Assembly: GCF_000238395.3 (NCBI RefSeq)
Contig: NZ_CP011026.1
Coordinates: forward strand, 434,001-498,000
Length of the DNA stretch: 64,000 bases
Source of the DNA: Pseudoalteromonas arctica A 37-1-2
Lineage (GTDB): Bacteria; Pseudomonadota; Gammaproteobacteria; Enterobacterales; Alteromonadaceae
Reading direction: 5' to 3'
The position numbers and the translations under genes are program-made. The notes below the pieces were generated by a model that searched no databases, was not told where the DNA came from, and worked only from the letters and a program-made list of their open reading frames with translations. Shown here one piece after another: positions 57,485 through 64,000 of the stretch. Position 1 is the stretch's first letter, and every line of letters begins with the position of its first letter.

Positions 57485-58867
57485 TTAAGCCATTATTAAA
57501 AAGCCTATAACAGCTAATGCCGCAGCAATTAGCGTGTAAGGCAATTGTGTAACGGCATGGCTCATTAAATTACAACCAGAGCCTTGCGCTGCGAGTACGG
57601 TTGAATCTGAGTAAAAACACGCTTGGCTACCAAAAGAAGAAGCCGATAATAGCGCACCAATGACCAGTGGTATGTTTGCATCAACCGCATTTGCCAGTGG
57701 CATAACAATCGGAATTGATACAGCAAAAATACCCCAGCTAGACCCTGTTGCAAACGCTAAAATAGCCATTGAAATAAATACCACGGCTGGTAAATATGCA
57801 GCAGTCATATAAGGGCTTAAGCTGCCAATAACAAACTGAGGTAAACCAATTAAGTCGCATACATCTTTAAATATAAACGCAGCTATAACAGTACCAATAG
57901 CGGGGATCATACTTTTAAAGCCATCAAGCATGCGCTCAATCATTTCACTTACGCTCATTAATTTTTGTAGCGCATAAAACGGGAGAGTGACCGCCATTGT
58001 TGCTAGTAAGCCTTTGTATACGTCTATTTCAAAGTAAACAGTAAATGCAACCAGTAAAATAATCGGCACCAAAAAGTTACGTAATTTACCTTTAGGATCA
58101 GCATCTTCAAAGTTTTCTTCAGCTGCTTTTACTGCATATTCATCCGCTGTTTGAACATTATTGTATTGAGCTGGGTCGACTTGAGCTTGCTCAATTTGCG
58201 CCATTTGTTCTGCTTTTTTCATTGGACCAATCGCAGGAATAATACCCAACACAACAAGTAAAACAACAAGCACTGCAAACCACGCGTAAAACATGTACGG
58301 AATAGCTTGAATATAAACAGCAATACCTTTGCCTTCTTCAGCAATACCGTTATCTACCAATAAGCCACCAAAAAATACCGCCCAGGTAGATAAAGGCACA
58401 AGCACACAAATTGGTGCGGCAGTAGAGTCAACAACATAGGCAAGCATTTCGCGGCTAACTTTAAATTTATCGGTAATGCGTTTCATGGTCTCACCCACAG
58501 TAAGCGCATTTAAGTAGTCATCAATAAAAATAACCACACCTAAACAAAAGGTCATAAACAAAGATGAACGCTTACCTTTAGTGTATTTAAGGGCTAACTT
58601 GCCAAAAGCCGATGCGCCACCTGTGCGCACTAATAGCGCGATTAAAGCGCCAAAGCCACCACATACAAGTATTAGCCAGCCAATGGTTTCGTCTGTCATC
58701 ACTTTTAGCGATGTACTCGCAAAGTTAGTAAGTACCTGTGCAGGATCGGCTATAACTAAACCAACTAAAGCACCAATAAGTAAAGATAAAATAGGGCGGC
58801 GTAATACAACAGCCAATACAATCACCACTAACGGTGGTAGTAAACTCAACGCAGAAGGTTCAAGCAT
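57485..58867 (-). CDS. NhaC-family Na+/H+ antiporter
   Basis: A 460-aa polytopic protein with about eleven TM segments. NhaC/citrate-type motifs are FIDDYLNALTVG in the middle and ATGSSWGIFAVSIPIVMP near 390. It exchanges sodium for protons, or a related substrate (some relatives move amino acids). The MITE-like element touches its 3' end. Confidence 0.87.
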   Translation of the reverse strand: MLEPSALSLLPPLVVIVLAVVLRRPILSLLIGALVGLVIADPAQVLTNFASTSLKVMTDETIGWLILVCGGFGALIALLVRTGGASAFGKLALKYTKGKRSSLFMTFCLGVVIFIDDYLNALTVGETMKRITDKFKVSREMLAYVVDSTAAPICVLVPLSTWAVFFGGLLVDNGIAEEGKGIAVYIQAIPYMFYAWFAVLVVLLVVLGIIPAIGPMKKAEQMAQIEQAQVDPAQYNNVQTADEYAVKAAEENFEDADPKGKLRNFLVPIILLVAFTVYFEIDVYKGLLATMAVTLPFYALQKLMSVSEMIERMLDGFKSMIPAIGTVIAAFIFKDVCDLIGLPQFVIGSLSPYMTAAYLPAVVFISMAILAFATGSSWGIFAVSIPIVMPLANAVDANIPLVIGALLSASSFGSQACFYSDSTVLAAQGSGCNLMSHAVTQLPYTLIAAALAVIGFLIMA

Positions 58868-59190
58868 TTAAGTATTCACAAAATTAAAAGCATGTATAAA
58901 AATTACAATAGTATTAATTTTTAAACTGCTTATACAAAAACAAAGAAGATGATAAGTTTGTTGTAAAATCACCTTCCAAGTCACTGCTTTTGTACGCGAG
59001 GGAGGGACACATAAACAGTTATGTTAAATAGCGGCTTAAGTGAAACGCGTTGGCTTTGGCGCCAGACGGTGCAAGGAGTGCAAACCGCTATTGTTGTGCC
59101 TGTAAAAACATCGGCGCAAAAATAATCCGCTTTTTAATTTCAGTCAACAAAAAGTTACATGCAAAACAAAGTTTTTTAGAGGAACTTACA
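58868..59190. other. Region before the GNAT gene with a possible 34-codon frame
   Basis: About 320 bp upstream of the GNAT gene. A small open frame at 59021-59125 (34 codons, two Trp) has a non-random codon look but lacks a proper ribosome binding site. Otherwise nothing is seen. Confidence 0.4.
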
Positions 59191-59697
59191 TTGAACGCAG
59201 TATTTAAAACAAATCGACTGTTGTTGCGCCATGCAAATGAGCTTGATGCAGCTATTTTACTTAAGCTAGTTAATCAGGCGAGTTTCATAGAGCATATTGG
59301 TGATAAAGCAATCTATACCCTTGATGATGCCAAGTCGTACATCAATCAGTCATTTATTGCTTCTCATGTACGCCAAGGCTTTGGGCCTTACATTATTACT
59401 TTGCATAATGCTGTAGTGGTTGGCGTTGTTGGGTTTTATAAACGCGCCGCGTTACTGCAACCTGATTTAGGTTTTGCACTTGTAAGCGGTTTTGAAAAAA
59501 AGGGTTATGTTTTTGAAGCGGCCAGCGCACTTTTGCAACATAAGCATGAATTTGGAATTACAAAACTGTGTGCAATAACATCACCAGATAATAGGGCATC
59601 GCAGAATGTGTTGTTAAAATTGGGCTTTAAAATAAAGGGCAAGGCGGTTATCAATGATGATAAAACCGCCGTAATTATATTTTCACTTAATACTTAA
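59191..59697 (+). CDS. GNAT-family N-acetyltransferase (RimJ/RimL type)
   Basis: A 168-aa acetyltransferase (TNRLLLRHANELDAA start, GFALVSGFEKKGYVFEAASALLQH acetyl-CoA region, TSPDNRASQNVLLKLGF). TTG at 59191 is used because AGAGGAA lies 6-7 bp upstream; the frame stays open further upstream, but that stretch does not fit the family. Convergent with pqiC, overlapping by 4 bp. Confidence 0.82.
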   Translation: MNAVFKTNRLLLRHANELDAAILLKLVNQASFIEHIGDKAIYTLDDAKSYINQSFIASHVRQGFGPYIITLHNAVVVGVVGFYKRAALLQPDLGFALVSGFEKKGYVFEAASALLQHKHEFGITKLCAITSPDNRASQNVLLKLGFKIKGKAVINDDKTAVIIFSLNT

Positions 59698-60302
59698 AGT
59701 CTTGCTTGTTCTATTTGTTTTGCAACATTTAGGTTTATATTTAGCCATGTTGCTTCAAGCGTTGAAACTAAACCGTCGTATCCATCATCATCGATAGGCA
59801 CTAGGTTTGAAAAATTATGAATACTTATAAGACGTCGGCCTGTTTCAGGGTGTGTGTAATATAAACGCCAAAGCCCTGAAATATCAGCGTTACCTTCCAT
59901 ATCGCCATTAAAGTGGTGAATTTCGTATTCAAGCTCATAAAACGTTTGCTGATCGAGTTCGGTAATGACCGGTAAGCCCTTTATTACCATCCAATTTGGC
60001 ATAGCATTAAAAAGAGTTTGCTGGGCTGTTGCAGTTAGCATTACATCCGGCGATTCGCCCCACAGGTTGTAATTTGCGGCATGAATTTGGTTGCTATCTA
60101 TTTTCATAGCAATACCTAAATTATTTAAAGCACCTCTAAGTACAACTGTTTGTATTCTTAATTGTGCGTCTGTGTCTGTCACATTTCGAGACGAGGCACC
60201 AATAGGCTGCTCAAACTGGTAATACTGTGTCGCAGTTTGTATTGATGAACTACAACCTGCCAATAGTAATAATAAACTTGCAGTTAAAAATAACGATTTC
60301 AT
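59694..60302 (-). CDS. pqiC: PqiC, outer-membrane lipoprotein of the Pqi system
   Basis: A 202-aa lipoprotein (lipobox LAGC, C17) of the PqiC/DUF330 (ABC-type transport auxiliary) family. It is the outer-membrane partner of the PqiB tunnel. Start overlaps the pqiB stop by one base (TAATG). Confidence 0.88.
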   Translation of the reverse strand: MKSLFLTASLLLLLAGCSSSIQTATQYYQFEQPIGASSRNVTDTDAQLRIQTVVLRGALNNLGIAMKIDSNQIHAANYNLWGESPDVMLTATAQQTLFNAMPNWMVIKGLPVITELDQQTFYELEYEIHHFNGDMEGNADISGLWRLYYTHPETGRRLISIHNFSNLVPIDDDGYDGLVSTLEATWLNINLNVAKQIEQARL

Positions 60303-61957
60303 TATTGCTTCCTTGGTTTTGGATCTACTGGTAATGATTTATCAAAAATTAGCATATTAGGTTGCTCGTTTAATCCGCGAGTTAGAGGCTGTAGGCCCTC
60401 GCTTAAACGTTTAAACTCTTTTAATGTTTGCTGTATTTGATGATGAAGTTCAGAACCTGCTTGGTAACTGGCCATGGTTTTATCAAATTGGCGCATAGTA
60501 ACTTCAAATTGCTCCATACTTTTTGTCATCTTTTCGAAATTACGATTAAAGTCGCCTGGTAAGTTTTGTGTATCTTTATGGCTTAGTAGCTCTCGCATTT
60601 CATTAGCAAGCGCTCGGTAATCGGTAAATGTGGCTTGCATTTGTTCTAAGCTATCTTCAACTTTTAAGTTATTTACTTTATTAAGTACGTCAGATACCTG
60701 GTCTGCTAATACGGTTATGCCACTAGAAATACTCGGAAAAACATCATACTGCACAAGTTTACCTAGGTGCGCTTGCGGTGCATCTGGGTATATATCAAAA
60801 TCAACGTACACTGCACCCGTTAATAAATTACCAGGCTTTAACGAGGCGCGCATACCACTTTCAATCCAGCCTTTTAAACTACCTTGCCAATACTCTTTAG
60901 CTGAGGCACTGTCGTGATACAAGCGTCCGTATTCTACTTTTATAAGTACTGGAACCGCCGTATTATGGTTTCTAAAGTGGGCAGGTTTACCGTCAATAAT
61001 TACATTGGCAGGGGTTTCAACAACAGTACCTACACGCATACCTCTATATTCGACAGGAGCACCTGTGCGTAGTCCTCGAACTGATTGTTCAAATTCAATG
61101 AGGTAGTAATCAAAATCGTAAAAGCGCTCTTCTAGCGCTTCTTTATAGCTTTGGCTTAATGAAAAGCTATGCCCATCTTGTGCTATTTCACCCGGGGCCT
61201 GTTGCTCAGGTAAGCCAACCGAAATGCCGCCTTTTAAAAGTTTACTTAAAGAGCCCGTATTAATATTGATGCCATCGGCAGATAGGTCAATTTCAATCCC
61301 TGCGTTCACCCAAAAAATAGAGTTCATGGTGATGAGATTTTGATAAGGTTCTTTAATAAATACGCCGTACTTCATTGCTTGGTTTTCCCAATCAAAAGTG
61401 GCGGTTTCTATTTGACCTATTTTGTAATTTTTGAAAAATATACCAGTACTCACATCAAGCACTTCAGCGTTGTAACTCATTAATTTGAAACGGCCACCTT
61501 TCACATCTTTACCAATGAGGGCGGGTTCGTCTTGTAATTTAAAACGCTCTTTTAGCTCTTTACTTTCACCGGGTGAAAACTCTAAATATACACCAGATAA
61601 TAGCGTGCTCATTCCGCTAATACCCGTTTCATCAATGCGTGGTTTTACGACCCAAATTTTGGCATCATCAGTTAATAAGTTATTGTAGTTTTTGTCTATT
61701 TGCGCACGGGCAATAACGCTGTCTTGGGTGTCTGATAGTCGAACATGATCAATTTGACCTATTTTTACACTGCGCACTTTTATTTCAGTCTTACCTGCAA
61801 TAATGCCCTCAGCTTGTGGCATCTCGATAAAAATTGTAGGGCCTTTATTAGCTTGGTATTGGTATAACATCCACATGCCCACTAACAGCGCAATTGCCGG
61901 AATGATCCAGATAGCGGAAATTTTCGGTTCTTTTGTTATTTCGGCAGTTTCGGTCAT
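60302..61957 (-). CDS. pqiB: PqiB, MCE-family lipid-transport tunnel protein
   Basis: A 551-aa protein: one N-terminal TM (about 13-30), three MCE domains (starting near 38, 155 and 285; each with the GxxVxxRGxxVG-like core) and a C-terminal coiled-coil (about 420-510). It forms a needle across the periplasm for lipid transfer between membranes. Its ATG overlaps the pqiA stop (ATGA). Confidence 0.93.
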   Translation of the reverse strand: MTETAEITKEPKISAIWIIPAIALLVGMWMLYQYQANKGPTIFIEMPQAEGIIAGKTEIKVRSVKIGQIDHVRLSDTQDSVIARAQIDKNYNNLLTDDAKIWVVKPRIDETGISGMSTLLSGVYLEFSPGESKELKERFKLQDEPALIGKDVKGGRFKLMSYNAEVLDVSTGIFFKNYKIGQIETATFDWENQAMKYGVFIKEPYQNLITMNSIFWVNAGIEIDLSADGININTGSLSKLLKGGISVGLPEQQAPGEIAQDGHSFSLSQSYKEALEERFYDFDYYLIEFEQSVRGLRTGAPVEYRGMRVGTVVETPANVIIDGKPAHFRNHNTAVPVLIKVEYGRLYHDSASAKEYWQGSLKGWIESGMRASLKPGNLLTGAVYVDFDIYPDAPQAHLGKLVQYDVFPSISSGITVLADQVSDVLNKVNNLKVEDSLEQMQATFTDYRALANEMRELLSHKDTQNLPGDFNRNFEKMTKSMEQFEVTMRQFDKTMASYQAGSELHHQIQQTLKEFKRLSEGLQPLTRGLNEQPNMLIFDKSLPVDPKPRKQ

Positions 61958-63198
61958 GCTTTGTTCTCTGATTTTTTGTTTTTAGGGGAATCCCACAACA
62001 AGCGTGGGTCAAAGGCATGGGCAGCCATCATTTGGCATATTACCATAACTGTAAAAAATACAATGCCTAATCCTGGTGTTACTGACATTAAATTACCCAG
62101 TTGAACTAAGGCAACTAAAATAGCAACCACGAATACATCTATCATCGACCATTTTCCAATAAACTCAGTCAGTTGATAAATTCGGGTATAACTTTTTGTA
62201 TGTCTATTGGCAGGCCTCGTTACCATAAAGCATAAAAAGCTCAATACAAAAGCTTTAGCAAGTGGCACCACAACGCTGGCTAAAAATATAATAGCGGCAA
62301 TAGGGTAGGAGCCACTTTTCCAAAGTGTAATTACGCCACCAATTAAAGTTGAAGGGGATTCATCCCCAAGGCTAGTGGTGTGCATAATAGGCAACACATT
62401 AGCTGGAATATAACAAACAACAGAGGTAATTAGCCAAGCTGCTGCTTTTTGTACGCTGTAAGGATTTCTAACGTGCGTTTTTGTATGGCAACGCTGACAA
62501 ATATTACCGGTACATAGTTGGTGGCACACATGGCAGGCTTTAATATTTTCATCTATTGCACGTTTAGCATGCTCTGCGCCTTCGAGTACTTTTACAGGCT
62601 TTATTTGAGCCCATAAGCGTGGGCGATTTAAGTGAACAAGCGCGGCTATGTATAAAATAACAAACCCCACATAAGCCCAAAAACTCGTGCCAAAGCTAAT
62701 ATCAGCCAGCGACATGATTTTAACCATACTAACAAGTACGCCAATTAAAAATATTTCCGACATAATCCAGGGCTCTAACGCAAGGGTGAACTTTAGTAGT
62801 CGCCTTGCTATGCCCTCTGGTAATGTTTTTAAAAGCCCAAGATGCAAAGGAATTAAAATAAGAAGTAAACCCATAGGCAGAGCAATAATGCTCAAATCAA
62901 TAAATAAGCCAAGCAGTTCACTATCGTAATTAAATAAAATTCGAGCCGCGTCGGGCAGAGTAATAGTTTGAGTAATACCACTACTGCTAAAAGAAATAAA
63001 AGGGTAAAACATACTGCTCAGCAACATTAATAGTGCGCTAAAGCTTAGTGCAACTATACGACTATCGTGATTAACATCGGCTTCGCAAAGTTTATGGTGG
63101 CAATGCGGGCATATCGCCATTTGTTTTGCGATTATGCGAGGTATATCTATGATCAGATCGCAGCAGGGGCATACAGTTTGCAATTTAATACCAAGCAA
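61954..63198 (-). CDS. pqiA: PqiA, inner-membrane component of the Pqi system
   Basis: A 414-aa protein with two copies of the paraquat-inducible domain, about eight TM segments in all. Each copy begins with a zinc-ribbon-like Cys set: CPCC and CPHC near 10 and 30, and CHVC/CQRC near 225-240. First gene of pqiABC, and divergent from the solute-binding protein gene. Confidence 0.93.
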   Translation of the reverse strand: MLGIKLQTVCPCCDLIIDIPRIIAKQMAICPHCHHKLCEADVNHDSRIVALSFSALLMLLSSMFYPFISFSSSGITQTITLPDAARILFNYDSELLGLFIDLSIIALPMGLLLILIPLHLGLLKTLPEGIARRLLKFTLALEPWIMSEIFLIGVLVSMVKIMSLADISFGTSFWAYVGFVILYIAALVHLNRPRLWAQIKPVKVLEGAEHAKRAIDENIKACHVCHQLCTGNICQRCHTKTHVRNPYSVQKAAAWLITSVVCYIPANVLPIMHTTSLGDESPSTLIGGVITLWKSGSYPIAAIIFLASVVVPLAKAFVLSFLCFMVTRPANRHTKSYTRIYQLTEFIGKWSMIDVFVVAILVALVQLGNLMSVTPGLGIVFFTVMVICQMMAAHAFDPRLLWDSPKNKKSENKA

Positions 63199-63284
63199 GA
63201 AGAATATTTCTTCAATTTTGCTATATTTAATACATTAATACAACGCGTTCTGCCATCAAGCTGTTCGTTATATAAAGGAAGCGT

Positions 63285-64000
63285 GTGAAATATTATTTTT
63301 ACTACATATTAATGTGGCTCTTTATTTGCTCGCAAAATGCTGTGGCTATTAATAAAGAGCGAGAGGTAATGATCGCTGCGAGCGCATCAATTCCACCCTA
63401 TGTTTTTGTAAAAACGGACTCGGGTATACACCTAAATTTAATAAAAGCCGCGTTAAAGGCCAATGGTTTTGCTAATATTAATGTGCAATATATGTCGAAC
63501 AAACGCGCTGAGCATCAATTACATAATAAAGGAGTAGATATACTTTTAAATTATGCTGGAGGAATTAGTGCGGGTATTTATCCAAGTAAAACGGTACTTA
63601 GTTATGAAAATGTGGCCATTACACTCAAGCGAAATAAATATAACATCGATAAAATAGAAGGCATGTTTAATAAAAACGTTCTTGCTTTTCAAAATGCAAC
63701 GGCATATCTGCCTCCTATATTTAAAAGGAATGTTAAACACTTTAGCTCATATCAAGAGGTTATTAATCAAAAAGCGCAGGTAGATAAGCTGTTAAAAGGT
63801 TGGGTTGATGTAATTGTGTTAGATAAGCGTATTTTTTACTATTACTACAATCAACATAAATCCCCCGAAGCTGTGCAAATTTACACTTTATTTCCAAAAG
63901 CAGATCGACCTGCTTATTTTAATAACCTCGTTTTAGCTACTGAGTTTGATATTGGTTTGGCGCTCATCAAGCAAAATGGTACTTATAAAAGGATTGTTGA
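63285..64000 (+). CDS. Solute-binding protein (SBP_bac_3-like), cut by the window end
   Basis: A partial frame with 238 complete codons visible. GTG at 63285 has AAAGGAA upstream; the first 20 residues are a signal peptide (ending NAVA). Then VMIAASASIPPYVFV, SGIHLNLIKAAL and DVIVLDKRIFYY match the family 3 solute-binding pattern, as in the protein at 20703. The C-terminus lies outside the window. Confidence 0.72.
   Translation, partial: MKYYFYYILMWLFICSQNAVAINKEREVMIAASASIPPYVFVKTDSGIHLNLIKAALKANGFANINVQYMSNKRAEHQLHNKGVDILLNYAGGISAGIYPSKTVLSYENVAITLKRNKYNIDKIEGMFNKNVLAFQNATAYLPPIFKRNVKHFSSYQEVINQKAQVDKLLKGWVDVIVLDKRIFYYYYNQHKSPEAVQIYTLFPKADRPAYFNNLVLATEFDIGLALIKQNGTYKRIV

Noticed and set aside
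58868-59020. Riboswitch before the antiporter or GNAT gene
   Set aside because: I could not find the conserved core of lysine or sodium riboswitches on either strand.
1-64000. CRISPR arrays, tRNA and rRNA genes
   Set aside because: No regularly spaced direct repeats and no tRNA or rRNA signature seen by eye on either strand; a covariance search would be needed for certainty.

Overview
The window is an AT-rich, gene-dense stretch of a bacterial chromosome. Gene content points to a marine gammaproteobacterium of the Alteromonadales, most likely Pseudoalteromonas or a close relative: full-length E. coli-like housekeeping proteins (Ppc, Cdd, Udp, PpiC, UshA, PaeA/YtfL, PqiABC) sit beside Oar-type TonB receptors, many lipoproteins, a RegB/RegA-type pair and a GlyGly-CTERM protein. 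The genus is inferred from gene content, not proven. I saw no rRNA, tRNA or CRISPR array.

Layout. 0-7.5 kb: M17 aminopeptidase, a GloA2/YaeR-like protein, an orphan KAS III, a secreted amidohydrolase, a DUF4440-like protein, a RegB/RegA-type redox two-component pair, a DCC protein and PpiC. 7.5-10.4 kb: an accessory islet with a truncated tyrosine recombinase, a RelE-like toxin and NadS-like antitoxin, an orphan Rhs C-terminal tip with a probable immunity gene, and REP-like palindromes with recurring ACCCATCCTAA-type motifs. 10.5-22.9 kb: DsbA/FrnE-like protein, M24 peptidase, a flavin reductase/SDR/DCC operon, ppc, cdd, udp, an arginase-family enzyme, a solitary solute-binding protein and a PaeA-like CNNM protein. 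23-29.6 kb: a tripartite RND efflux operon followed by its likely TetR regulator, with a palindromic operator candidate in front.

29.6-35.4 kb (minus strand): the most coherent under-described module. An ECF sigma factor with its anti-sigma factor, a secreted DUF4331 protein, an Ig-like lipoprotein, a periplasmic TPR protein and a HupE/UreJ-type membrane protein with an EF-hand. The sigma gene and the DUF4331 gene share the same promoter-like signature (TTTTTTGCATCCAA, 14 nt, then CGTT), so the sigma factor probably drives both itself and the DUF4331 module.

35.7-64 kb: a dual-specificity phosphatase fused to a lipid kinase, small conserved proteins, hmgA-maiA with a divergent MarR gene, two Oar-like TonB receptors, a secreted S1/P1 nuclease, a membrane-anchored binding protein paired with a two-TM protein, UshA, a 56-aa protein, a GlyGly-CTERM cyclophilin, a MAPEG protein, a lipoprotein M16 protease, a 162-bp MITE-like element, an NhaC-family antiporter, a GNAT enzyme, pqiABC and the start of another solute-binding protein cut by the window end. 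S1/P1 nuclease, UshA, Udp and Cdd together suggest scavenging of extracellular nucleic acids and nucleosides; this is inference from co-occurrence, as they are not in one operon.
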